The position numbers were made by a program, and so were the translations under genes. Below are positions 1 to 7,456 of a stretch of DNA of 64,000 nucleotides, one piece after another. Below the pieces are notes generated by a model. The model had not been told where the DNA came from, made no database searches, and saw nothing but the letters and a program-made list of their open reading frames with translations. Position 1 is the stretch's first letter. Each line of letters opens with the position of its first letter. Origin of the DNA: Verrucomicrobiota bacterium (GTDB lineage Bacteria > Verrucomicrobiota > Verrucomicrobiia > Limisphaerales > J093); NCBI GenBank assembly GCA_027493615.1, contig JAOSKK010000007.1:62001-126000 (forward strand). Reading direction: 5' to 3'.

Positions 1-1687
1 CTTGAGCAGGGATTCCGCCTTCTCCCGGTCGTAGGCGGGGTCGTCTTTGACCTTCTTGAGCAACGCCCAGAAGCTCTGGTACGTGGTGTAGTGCTCCAAC
101 ACGTCGAGGATGAACTTCTCCTCGATGGCCTGCCGCATCGAATACAGGCTGAAGGGCTCGAACTTGCCGTCGGGTCGCTTGCGCCCGAACAGTTCCAGCG
201 TCTTGTTCTTCGGGGTGGCCGTGAAGGCGAAGTAGCTGACGTTCGGCAGTCGCCCCCGCCGCTTCATCTCGGCCACGATGCGGTCTTCGAGGTCGTCCTC
301 CGGACTCCCGTCCTGCACTTCGGCTTCGTCCAACGAGTCGGTGGCGAGGACCTGCTTGAGGCTCTTGGTGCTTTCGCCCGACTGGCTGGAGTGGGCCTCG
401 TCGATGATGACGGCGAACCGTTTACCTTTGAGGGCCCCCATCTGGTCGGCGATCACGGGGAACTTCTGGAGCGTGGTGACGATGATGGTCTTGCCGTCTT
501 CCAGGGCCTGCTTCAACTGCCGGGCGGTCGTGTCGATGTTCTCGACCACGCCCAAGGTCTGCTCGAACTGGCGCACCGTTCGTTGAAGCTGACGGTCGAG
601 GACACGCCGGTCGGTGATGACGATGATCGAGTCAAACACCCGCTCATCCTTGGTGTCGTGGAGCACCGACAACTGGTGGGCGAGCCAGGCGATGGTGTTG
701 CTCTTGCCGCTCCCGGCACTGTGCTGGACGAGGTAGCAGTGCCCCACCCCCCGGTCCAGGGCATCCGCCACAATCCGCCGCACACAATCCAGTTGATGGT
801 AGCGGGGGAACAGGAGTTTCCTCTCCCCGGTCTTGTTCCCCTTGTCGTCCTCGATCTCGACGATGTGGATGAAGTGCTGGAGCAGGTTCAACACGCTGTC
901 CGGTGCCCAGACCTGTTCCCACAGGTAGGCGGTCGGGAACCCCTTCCATGACGGCGGATTGCCGGCGCCGAGGTTGTGGCCCTGGTTGAAGGGCAGGAAC
1001 CGGGTCTGGCCGCCCCGCAGTTCCGTCGTGACGTAAACCAGTGACGGATCCACGGCGAAATGCGCCAGGCAACGCCCGAACCGGAACAACGGCTCCTTCG
1101 GGTCACGGTCCAACCGGTACTGCTTCACCCCGTCCTGGACCGTCTGGCCTTGGAACGGGTTCTTCAGCTCCGCCGTGAACAACGGCAGACCGTTCAGGAA
1201 GATCGCCATGTCGAGGGACTTCTCGGTCTTCGGGCTGTACCGGATCTGGCGGACGACGACGAACTGGTTGGCCCGGTAGAGCTTCTGGGCCGACTCGTTC
1301 AGCCCCGAGGCGGGACGGAAGAACACCAAGCGGAACTTGCAGCCGTTGGCCTTGATGCCCTTGCGGAGGACATGGAGCGTGCCGTGTTTCTGAATCTCCG
1401 AGGCCAGCCGCTTCAGCAGGAGCGGTTTGGCGTCTGCCCCGTGCTGGGCCAGCAGCTTCTGCCACTCCTTGGGCTGACTGGCACGGAGGAAATCGAGGAC
1501 CTCCTGCGGGATGAGGCACAGTTCCCGGTCGTAGTCCGTGGGTTCCCGGCGACGGTAGCCCCAGACAGGTACAGGCCCCGTGGTCGCTCGCCCAACGCCC
1601 CCGCCTCCCGCTCATCTCCCCGCTCAGCGGGTCACCCAATAGGGCCGACTCGATGGCGGTCTCGAAGTTCTTCTCGGTCGTGTCCAC
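1..1687 (-). CDS. hsdR: Type I restriction enzyme R subunit, HsdR (3' part outside window; one frameshift)
   Basis: HsdR is the ATP-dependent translocase/nuclease subunit of type I restriction enzymes and works in a complex with the HsdM and HsdS encoded upstream on the same strand. The N-terminus reads VDTTEKNFETAIESALLGDP from a GTG at 1687. A frame change at about 1565-1640, in a G-rich stretch, leads into a frame that stays open to base 1. That frame contains the N-terminal nuclease region (GYRRREPTDYD, LCLIP), a Walker A motif SAGSGKSNT near 690-720, a DEAH-type box IDEAHSSQSG near 385-410 and FTATPKNKT near 205-225. About 560 residues of a protein that usually has about 1,000 are present; the rest lies left of the window. 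The frameshift is probably a sequence error. Family assignment is secure; whether the enzyme is active cannot be judged. Confidence 0.9.
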
Positions 1688-1722
1688 GTGGCCTTAACGC
1701 AGGGCCGGAGAAGACGCCGGGC

Positions 1723-1947
1723 TTAGGCATACGCCGCCTCGAAGCGAGTCACGAACACATCGTTTCGATACCGGCGCTGGACTTCTTCCGGGGGGCGCAC
1801 TCCAGGAACAACTCCACCGCTTCCTTGAGATTCGCCAGCGCCTCCTCGACGGTCTGGCCCCTGACTGGCCACGTCCAGTTCAGGGCACAGCGAGACGAAC
1901 CCATCGTTCTCCCGCTCCAACACCGCGGTCAGGTTCAAGGTCTTCAT
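1723..1947 (-). CDS. HicB-like antitoxin, orphan (two compensating indels)
   Basis: A small protein of about 75 residues starting MKTLNLTAVLERENDGFVSL, the usual start of HicB-family antitoxins, which have a degenerate RNase H-like fold and neutralise HicA mRNA interferases. The middle is out of frame. One extra G near 1860 and one missing C near 1795 must be corrected, after which it reads TVEEALANLKEAVELFLE followed by the in-frame tail PPEEVQRRYRNDVFVTRFEA. The gene lies 35 bases upstream of hsdR and downstream of the broken macro-domain gene, all on the minus strand. I see no HicA partner on either side, so it is an orphan antitoxin or the remains of a pair. The 200 bases upstream (1948-2144) hold no recognisable gene. 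Confidence 0.65.
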   Translation of the reverse strand: MKTLNLTAVLERENDGFVSLCPELDVASQGPDRRGGAGESQGSGGVVPGVRPPEEVQRRYRNDVFVTRFEAAYA

Positions 1948-2464
1948 CGTCGTCTGCCGGCAGCGTACCCGCTTCCGGAGCCAGCCTCAAGGGCCGGGAC
2001 GGGCGGCCTTGTTCCGCACGTGGTCGTGACGAGCTCCCCGCCGAACCGTTCAAGCCACGCTCGTTTCACGGCGCTGGCGGGGATTCCGTTGGATCTTCAA
2101 GCCGTCCCGCACCACGCGCTGGAGCAGTTTCCGTTGCGCTTCCGTCACGGCGCGAACTTACGGTCCACACCCGTAGCCCACAAGACGCAATCACCCGCCT
2201 CGATGTCCGCCAGCCTGGACTTGCCCCTCCAATGCCGCTTCGTGGGGAAGTTGACGATGTGCCTGGGATTGCCAAGCTGGCCCGTGCGGAAGACAAACAT
2301 CCGCCCCGGTTGAACTTCCTCCGGCTCACACGCTGTCCGGTAGGCCTGGTAGTTCTCGGGATACGGCTGGCGGAACTGCAAAGCGATGCCATTGCCCATG
2401 ATCCCCACCGTGTTCGATGGAAAAGGGATTCGCCTGGTGGTAGCCGGCGCGGTAGAGTCGAGAC

Positions 2465-2674
2465 ATGACGGCTGAAGAAGTCAAATCGTTGCCGATGGCC
2501 CAGAAGATCCAGATCATGGAGGCCATCTGGGAGGACCTGCGAGATCGGCTCGAGGAATCGGATCTGCCACAACGGCTCAAGGACCTGCTGGATCAGCGTC
2601 GCTCGCGAGTTCGCGACGGTTCCGCAAAGGTTATGGACTGGGATCGTGTCAAGGCGGGCATCGGCAGGCCATAA
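2465..2674 (+). CDS. Addiction-module antitoxin (Unstab_antitox-like)
   Basis: A 69-residue acidic/basic helical protein starting MTAEEVKSLPMAQKIQIMEA and containing IWEDLRDRL. This is the signature of short addiction-module antitoxins that pair with RelE/ParE toxins: an N-terminal helix with LxxxEKIxLMExLW-like spacing and no separate DNA-binding domain. It ends at TAA 2672-2674, overlapping the start of the toxin frame, so the two are translationally coupled. About 50 bases separate the left cassette end from the ATG, room for a minimal promoter. By analogy it binds and inactivates the downstream toxin and represses the operon; that function is inferred from family and gene order. Confidence 0.8.
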   Translation: MTAEEVKSLPMAQKIQIMEAIWEDLRDRLEESDLPQRLKDLLDQRRSRVRDGSAKVMDWDRVKAGIGRP

Positions 2675-2973
2675 TCACGCTCAGGATATCCGCAGATGCG
2701 CTTGCGGATCTAAACGATGGCTTCCTGTTCTACGAGGCACAGCAAGCTGGGTTGGGGGACTACTTCGCGACCTGTCTACGGGCCGACATCGAGGGACTCC
2801 GCGTGTATGCTGGCATCCATCGTGTGGTTTACCGCGATTACCACCGCCTCCTGAGCCGGGTGTTTCCCTATGGGATCTTCTACACCATTGAGGGTGACAC
2901 GGCGGTGATCTGGGCGGTGATCGATCTGCGTCGCGACCCGGAGTGGATACGAGCAAGGCTGCGTGAACAATAG
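2671..2973 (+). CDS. RelE/ParE-family toxin (start uncertain)
   Basis: The frame reads IITLRISADALADLNDGFLF, then FYEAQQAGLGDYFATCL, HRVVYRDYHRLLSRVFPYGI and AVIWAVIDLRRDPEWIRARL. This is the alpha-alpha-beta-beta-beta pattern and the C-terminal Arg-rich strand of RelE/ParE toxins, which cleave ribosome-bound mRNA or poison gyrase. It follows the antitoxin by overlap. No ATG, GTG or TTG precedes the first beta strand in this frame: the frame opens at ATA-ATC 2671, and the first conventional start is TTG 2752, too far inside. Either an indel hides the start or an unusual start is used. The stop is TAG 2971-2973, two bases before the attC-like site. Confidence 0.8.
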   Translation: MITLRISADALADLNDGFLFYEAQQAGLGDYFATCLRADIEGLRVYAGIHRVVYRDYHRLLSRVFPYGIFYTIEGDTAVIWAVIDLRRDPEWIRARLREQ

Positions 2974-2974
2974 C

Positions 2975-3063
2975 AGCGAACCAGCCGGTCGAGCGAATGG
3001 CGGCGGGCGAATGCGCTGCGCGAGATCGTGCGTCCTGGTTCGCCGCTATCGCTCACCTTGTCG
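2975..3063 (+). other. attC-like recombination site
   Basis: Directly after the toxin stop there is R''-like AGCGAAC (2975-2981), a 5-nt spacer, L''-like GGTCGAGCG (2987-2995), a variable stem region, L'-like CGCTCACC (3050-3057), a 5-nt spacer and the terminal G (3063). In the circular cassette, joining 3063 to 2413 gives R' GTTCGAT, complementary to R'' at 6 of 7 bases. L'' carries one extra base relative to L', as attC sites do. A second, longer palindrome (2970-2984 against 3035-3049, 14 of 15 paired) overlaps R'' and could compete. R' does not match the GTTRRRY consensus perfectly (C at the first R). Confidence 0.5.
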
Positions 3064-3202
3064 TTTACCGTGTTGACCAGGGCTTCGGCGTCCGCCTCCA
3101 GCAGGTTACCGTTGATGTGCTCGATCATCGCTTACATGTCAGTAATACCAACTACGCTGGGCAGTGACAACCGGATCATGCGCCGCGCCGCTTAGATCGG
3201 TG

Positions 3203-4552
3203 TCACCCTGGGGAAGTCTCGGGTTGGGCGGCATTGGGGAGATCCGAAACCTGACGCACGTCAATCTGGCCGGTGACGGCGGCGGAGATGAGCGCCGTCC
3301 GGTATTCCTGCAACCGCTCAATCGCCGTCCGCATTTTCGCCGTGAGGGCGTCCAGCTTGGCGATTTCGGCATCGAGGTAGGCGGCAATGTCCTCTTGCTC
3401 AGCAGCCGTTGGGCAGCACAGCGTCAAGTTCTTGATCTGCTCAACATTGATGCGCTTGAACGTCACCCCCAGCGCAAGGGAGTCCAGTTGGCGCATCACC
3501 ACCGGTGAGCGAAGCTGGTAAACGAGAAACCGCTGATCGTTTGAAGGTGAGCGGATCAGGCAAACATCCTGACCCATGCAAAAGACTGCGTCGGTGTTGA
3601 CGTATGCAGCCGCACCAACTGTCGCATTCCTGCTGTAAATCACATCGCCACGCTTGGGACGCCTTCCGCCCTCGATCAGGGCCAAGTACTCGTCACGGGT
3701 TGTTAGGTTCGAGTTGCTCAGGTCGAGGTTGAAACTCTGGACTTCGCCAATGCTGGCGACGGGTACACCTTCCAGAACGAAAGGCACCGTCCGGTGCTTG
3801 CAGTCAATGACTTCCCAGTTCCGCTTGAGTGCGGTTACTTCCCAATGCGCCGGGATGCGCCCCAACCACGGGATGCCGGAGTCCTTCATGGGGGCGTCGG
3901 GGTTGAGCCCTTGAGTGACGGCGTGGCTGATGAGGGCCGTGCGCTTTTCCTGCAACAACTCGATCAACCGCTCCTTCTTCGCCACCAGCGCATCAATCTT
4001 CGCCGTCTCCCGGTCGAGAAACGAGGCGATGGCCGCCTGTTCGGCATCAGGTGGGAACGCGAGCCACGCCTTTACAATGTCGGCTGGGTTCGCCCGCTGG
4101 TGACTGCGGGTTACCGACTGGACCGTTGACGAAATCAAGTCCCGGACCGGCTGGGATGCGTAGAGGTAGTACGCAAATCGAAGCTCGCACCCTCTCGCCT
4201 TCAGCGGGACGAACTCTGTGGAACAGACGACTGGCAAGTCACGTCTCCTGGAGATCAACACGCAGCCCTTGCGGGGGTTGAGTTTGGAGACGAGCAGTTC
4301 GTCCCCATTGAGGGAAATCTTGTCGCTGTCGATCTCCGCTCCATTCTCCTCTCGTCCGTCGCCCGTTTCCTGTATCGCCGGGATCGAGTAGTGGAAGACT
4401 CTTCTGCCACCAAACGACTCTCGTCGGGCCTGCTCTTTCCTGTATTCAAGGACGGCATCCGCCCGCACGACCTCCCAATGCTCCGGTATCCGTCCCAGCC
4501 ACTCGACGCCGGAGTCCTTGTAGCGGGGGTACGGTTTCCACCTCGTGCTCAT
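3203..4552 (-). CDS. hsdS: Type I restriction-modification specificity subunit, HsdS
   Basis: 449 residues; HsdS sets the DNA sequence recognised by both the methylase and the full restriction complex. Two target-recognition halves are visible, each opened by the same phrase: KDSGVEWLGRIPEHWEV near residue 11 and KDSGIPWLGRIPAHWEV near residue 225. Each half ends in a conserved helical spacer: AAIASFLDRETAKIDALVAK in the middle and EDIAAYLDAEIAKLDALTAK at the end, followed by RTALISAAVTGQIDVR. The start ATG overlaps the hsdM stop codon (ATGA at 4549-4552), so the two are translationally coupled. Length and organisation are those of a complete HsdS, with no frameshift. Confidence 0.96.
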   Translation of the reverse strand: MSTRWKPYPRYKDSGVEWLGRIPEHWEVVRADAVLEYRKEQARRESFGGRRVFHYSIPAIQETGDGREENGAEIDSDKISLNGDELLVSKLNPRKGCVLISRRRDLPVVCSTEFVPLKARGCELRFAYYLYASQPVRDLISSTVQSVTRSHQRANPADIVKAWLAFPPDAEQAAIASFLDRETAKIDALVAKKERLIELLQEKRTALISHAVTQGLNPDAPMKDSGIPWLGRIPAHWEVTALKRNWEVIDCKHRTVPFVLEGVPVASIGEVQSFNLDLSNSNLTTRDEYLALIEGGRRPKRGDVIYSRNATVGAAAYVNTDAVFCMGQDVCLIRSPSNDQRFLVYQLRSPVVMRQLDSLALGVTFKRINVEQIKNLTLCCPTAAEQEDIAAYLDAEIAKLDALTAKMRTAIERLQEYRTALISAAVTGQIDVRQVSDLPNAAQPETSPG

Positions 4553-6588
4553 CGGGTGATTGCCTTGAGCATCGCCACGATCTCAGATTCGAGCGTCTTG
4601 ATGTCCGCCTCGATGGCGGCCAGGGGGCGGGGCGGTTGGTACTGGTAGAAGTAGCGGTTGAAGTTGATTTCGTAGCCCACCTTGCCGACCTCGTTGTCCT
4701 GGGGGTCACGGACGGTCGTGTTGATCCAGGCGTCGGGGACATGCGGCTTCACCTCCCGGTCGAAGTGCTCATGGATGTCCTGGGTGAGCGGGACGTTCTC
4801 GGTGTCCCGCAACTCGGGGTCGGGCTCTGGTTGACCGTCGTCGTCACGGCAAATCTCGGCGGTCTCGTCCCGTTCGGACAGGGCGGTGAGAATGGCCTTC
4901 CGGACCGGCGCACCGACCTTCAAGCCCGCCCGTTTCAGGGCGTCGTCCATGAGCGGCCCGAACTCCGCCCGGTCCTTCCAGAGCCTGTTCGGCAACGTCC
5001 CCAGCGCCTTGAGGATGGCGGCCTGCAACTTCCGGCCCTCGGCTTCCTCGGCGGCCTTGGCCTTGGCCTCCTTCTTCTTGCTGACGGCGAGGTTCTGGAA
5101 CCCGCTTTCCTGTTCGAGCCGGGCCAGGCGTTCGGGGGTGACCTGGAAGTTCAACCGCAGCGGTCGTTCGACCGTGATCTTGCGGTAACCGAACTCGATG
5201 CTGTCGAAGATGCGGCAGTGCTCGCCCGCCTCGAACCGGCTGTAGAGGTCCACGATCTGCCGGATCTGGTTGTCGCCGATCTCCCGGCGCTTGTTCCCGA
5301 GGCTCTTGCGCATCGGGGTCCAGAAACCCGAGGCGTCGATGAGCTGGACCTTGTTCCGGCGGCGTTTCTCCTTCCGATTGCTCAACACCCAGACGTACGT
5401 GCTGATGCCGGTGTTGTAGAACAGTTGCTCGGGGAGGGCGATGATTGCCTCGAGCCAGTCGTTTTCCAGGATCCAGCGCCGGATCTCGCTCTCGCCGCTC
5501 CCGGCATCCCCCGTGAACAGGGGCGCCCCGTTCATCACGATGGCCACCCGTCCGCCGCCATCCGCCGGTTCCTTCATCCGGGAGAGCATGTGTTGGAGGA
5601 ACAGGAGCTGGCCGTCGCTGATGCGGGGCAGGCCCGCCCCGAATCGGCCAGCATGACCCCGCTCGGCCTCGGCCTCGACGGCGGCCTGGTCCAGTTTCCA
5701 ATCCTTGCCGTAGGGCGGGTTGGCGCATTGGTAGTCGTAGCGGCGGGGGCCGAGCTGCCAGTCCGAGAGCGTGCTGCCGAACCGGATGTTGTCGGCGTCC
5801 CGCCCGTCCACCGACTTCATGTAGAGGTCGGCCTTGCAGACGGCGAAGGTCTCGGGCTGGGACTCGTGCCCGAACATGTGGACCTCGGCGTTCGGGTTGA
5901 GGGCGAGGATCTGCTCCTTGGCGGTGGTGAGCATGCCGCCGGTGCCGCAGCAGGGGTCGCACACGGTGCGGACGATGGCCTTCTGCTTGATGACCTCCCG
6001 ATCCACCGAGACCAGGAGGGTCGCCATCAGGCGGACGACCTCCCGGGGGGTGAAGTGCTCGCCGGGGTTTTCGTCGAGGGCCTCGTTGAACCGGCGGACC
6101 AGCTCCTCGAAGATGGTGCCCATCTCGTGGTTGGAGACCCGGTCGGGATGCAGGTCCACGACGTTGCTGGCGAACCGCTCCATGACCAGGAAGAGCAGGC
6201 CGTGTTCGTCGAGCTTGGCGATGGTGTTGGGGAAATCGAACTTGTCGAGGACCTCCCGCATGTTCTCGGAGAAGCCGTTCAGGTAGGTGCGGAGGTTGGC
6301 GGCGAGGTTGGGCGGGTCATCGAGGAGCTTCTCGAAGTCGTAGCGGGAGGTGTTGTAGAAGGCGAAGCCGGCGGCCTTGCGGAGCTGGGGGTCGAGGTTT
6401 TCGAGTTTGCCCTTGAGCTTGGCGTGGGTGGTCAGGACCCGCTCCTTGGTCGGGGCGAGCACGCAGTCGATGCGGCGGAGGACGGTGAAGGGGAGGATGA
6501 CGTCCTGGTACTTGCCCCGCTTGAACCGGTCACGAAGGAGCTCCGCAATGGACCACAGGAAGTTGACCTTCTCGCCAAAGTTGTTCAT
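4549..6588 (-). CDS. hsdM: Type I restriction-modification DNA methyltransferase, HsdM
   Basis: 679 residues from ATG 6588 (MNNFGEKVNFLWSIAELLRD). It is an N6-adenine methyltransferase working with HsdS. It shows the HsdM N-terminal helical domain (RGKYQDVILPFTVLRRIDCV), the SAM-binding motif CDPCCGTGGML near residue 207 and the catalytic NPPYG near residue 287. It also has the FTPREVV segment before motif I and a C-terminal region ending in a coiled stretch (ALKRAGLKVG, IEADIKTLESEI). The frame stays open upstream to 6765, but that extension is translated dispersed-repeat sequence (see 6691-6772), so the shorter start is preferred. It overlaps hsdS by four bases. Confidence 0.96.
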   Translation of the reverse strand: MNNFGEKVNFLWSIAELLRDRFKRGKYQDVILPFTVLRRIDCVLAPTKERVLTTHAKLKGKLENLDPQLRKAAGFAFYNTSRYDFEKLLDDPPNLAANLRTYLNGFSENMREVLDKFDFPNTIAKLDEHGLLFLVMERFASNVVDLHPDRVSNHEMGTIFEELVRRFNEALDENPGEHFTPREVVRLMATLLVSVDREVIKQKAIVRTVCDPCCGTGGMLTTAKEQILALNPNAEVHMFGHESQPETFAVCKADLYMKSVDGRDADNIRFGSTLSDWQLGPRRYDYQCANPPYGKDWKLDQAAVEAEAERGHAGRFGAGLPRISDGQLLFLQHMLSRMKEPADGGGRVAIVMNGAPLFTGDAGSGESEIRRWILENDWLEAIIALPEQLFYNTGISTYVWVLSNRKEKRRRNKVQLIDASGFWTPMRKSLGNKRREIGDNQIRQIVDLYSRFEAGEHCRIFDSIEFGYRKITVERPLRLNFQVTPERLARLEQESGFQNLAVSKKKEAKAKAAEEAEGRKLQAAILKALGTLPNRLWKDRAEFGPLMDDALKRAGLKVGAPVRKAILTALSERDETAEICRDDDGQPEPDPELRDTENVPLTQDIHEHFDREVKPHVPDAWINTTVRDPQDNEVGKVGYEINFNRYFYQYQPPRPLAAIEADIKTLESEIVAMLKAITR

Positions 6589-6690
6589 CGGCTGATTCGG
6601 GGGCGAGGGTACCGGAAGCGGGGGACCGGGGACAAAGGGTTTCGGCGGCGGCGGGACAAGGGGCGGAAGCGGTCTGACCGCGAGGGGCAT

Positions 6691-6772
6691 GGGAAGCGGC
6701 CGGTTCCTCCTGGACCTGCTCGCGGGCCGTGACCCCGGGGCGTGCAGGCGGGACGCCCGCACCACCGGTTCA
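6691..6772. repeat. Dispersed intergenic repeat, copy 1 (ends in palindrome)
   Basis: About 82 bp, from GGGAAGCGGCCGG to CACCACCGGTTCA, which recurs with substitutions at 24536-24618. Both copies end with a short palindrome (here GCAGGCGGGACGCCCGC) and the phrase GCACCAC-GGTTCA. Shorter versions of the palindrome occur near 25618, 31291, 31323 and 36787. It lies between genes, upstream of hsdM. It looks like a REP/MITE-type sequence; no associated transposase is seen. Confidence 0.7.
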
Positions 6773-6804
6773 CGGGCGGAGCCGAGATCGTCCCGCGACC
6801 AATG

Positions 6805-6870
6805 CCCGATGTTCGAAATCTGCGGAGGATTCAGAGGGCGGGGGGGTCTCCGCCGATTACGAACATAGGG
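6805..6870. repeat. Inverted repeat family, copy A
   Basis: A 23-nt arm CCCGATGTTCGAAATCTGC.. (6805-6827) pairs with 6848-6870 with three mismatches across a G-rich loop and is followed by GGATTGGGG. Two more copies with the same arms are at 28305-28366 and 41401-41464. All sit between genes. It could act as a transcription terminator or be a non-autonomous mobile repeat. Confidence 0.75.
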
Positions 6871-6885
6871 GATTGGGGGAACGGC

Positions 6886-7419
6886 TCAGAACTGGTCTTC
6901 CTTCTCCTTGAACAGGACGTTGAACGTGGTCAGCGAGCCGTAGCAGCGGGTGATGTACTGCTGCCAGTCGAACTTCTCCGCGGCGCTCAGGTTCTCGCTC
7001 GCGTTGAGCTTCTGCTCGAGCACCCGCAGGTTGTTTCTGACCATCACGATCTTGTGAAAAAACACCTCCAGCCCGACCTCTTTCGTCTGCAGCGCAGGGT
7101 CCGCCGGGTGCAGCACCAACCGGCCCCCGCGCCAGCGCGCCCCGAGTCGCTCGACCACCTGGTCCGGACGCTCCACGCCGAGCCGGGCCAACGTGGCCTC
7201 CACGGTGTCGCGGAGCAGCGTCACGAGCGGCGTCTCGAGGTAGCTCAACGTGGCGTGCGCCTCGGCAGGGGCCAGACCACTGAGGTCCGGCGCGACCTCC
7301 TGGCGCGTGCCGTTGTCGAACGCCACCGTGGCCGTGAGCTCGCACAACGCCCGGACCGTCCCCGGTCCGTACTGCGGATGCCGAACGCGTTGGCCGATGT
7401 GCATGGTTTCGATTTTCAT
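6886..7419 (-). CDS. Uncharacterised protein with N-terminal KOW/DUF3553-like segment
   Basis: 177 residues from ATG 7419 (MKIETMHIGQRVRHPQYGPG). The first 50 residues (GQRVRHPQYGPGTVRAL, then an acidic/hydrophobic strand VAFDNGTRQEV) resemble the small beta-barrel found at the C-terminus of UvrD/Rep-type helicases and in DUF3553-like proteins, which bind nucleic acid or protein. The remainder is mostly helical. The C-terminal region (KEVGLEVFFHKIVMVRNNLR, LNASENLSAAEKFDWQQYIT, LTTFNVLFK) looks like a conserved helical bundle but I do not recognise it. The frame is open much further upstream, but that part reads through the next gene's region and is not coding-like. Function unknown. Confidence 0.7.
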   Translation of the reverse strand: MKIETMHIGQRVRHPQYGPGTVRALCELTATVAFDNGTRQEVAPDLSGLAPAEAHATLSYLETPLVTLLRDTVEATLARLGVERPDQVVERLGARWRGGRLVLHPADPALQTKEVGLEVFFHKIVMVRNNLRVLEQKLNASENLSAAEKFDWQQYITRCYGSLTTFNVLFKEKEDQF

Positions 7420-7456
7420 GGCGAAAACAGGCGTGAACTGTGAACTTCTCTGGCTG

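Larger units (their letters stand above)
2413..3063 (+). mobile_element. Candidate integron-type gene cassette carrying a toxin-antitoxin pair
   Basis: This 651-bp segment interrupts the macro-domain gene. GTT occurs at both junctions (2412-2414 and 3063-3065) but only once in the reconstructed empty site ACCGTG/TTTACC, which is what integron cassette insertion between G and TT produces. The cassette carries two plus-strand genes (antitoxin, toxin), followed by an attC-like palindrome just before its right end. This is the normal polarity of a cassette. No integron integrase gene is in the window. A transposon-like insertion with a 3-bp target duplication would give similar junctions, but no terminal inverted repeats are seen at its ends. 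Confidence 0.6.
2145..3128 (-). pseudogene. Macro-domain (DarG-like) gene, interrupted by a toxin-antitoxin cassette and 3'-truncated
   Basis: The 5' piece (3128 down to 3064) encodes MIEHINGNLLEADAEALVNT and the next residues. The 3' piece (2412 down to 2145) continues with NTVGIMGNGIALQF and INFPTKRHWRGKSRL-type sequence. Together they form the first two thirds of a macro domain of the DarG type, an ADP-ribosyl-glycohydrolase antitoxin fold. Joining base 3064 directly to 2412 restores the frame and the canonical VNTVNTVGIMG loop, so the intervening 651 bp is an insertion. The 3' piece also loses homology after DIEAG and stops at 2145, so the end of the macro domain and any C-terminal domain are missing. 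No DarT-like partner is visible upstream: hsdS ends 75 bp before this gene. The position inside a restriction-modification operon suggests a former defence role (inference). Confidence 0.75.

Noticed and set aside
91-951. Plus-strand frame over hsdR
   Set aside because: The minus frame, open from about 1566 to base 1, contains Walker A, the DEAH-type box and other HsdR motifs; the plus frame shows none.
1948-2144. A HicA toxin gene next to the HicB-like gene
   Set aside because: Neither strand shows the short double-stranded-RNA-binding-like HicA pattern with its conserved His.
2407-3074. The 8-bp direct repeat ACCGTGTT at 2407-2414 and 3067-3074 as a target-site duplication
   Set aside because: The reconstructed empty gene already contains this repeat, because the motif VNTVNTV is itself a repeat. 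Only GTT is duplicated at the true junctions.
4636-6732. A very long open frame on the plus strand opposite hsdM (698 codons)
   Set aside because: It is the antisense shadow of a well-conserved high-GC gene. Its translation is Leu/Val/Glu-rich without domains, while the minus frame contains every HsdM motif.
6589-6765. N-terminal extension of HsdM to 6765
   Set aside because: The extra 59 residues are Arg/Pro-rich and derive from a dispersed intergenic repeat that also precedes pepP. Normal HsdM proteins start at MNNFGEK-like sequence.
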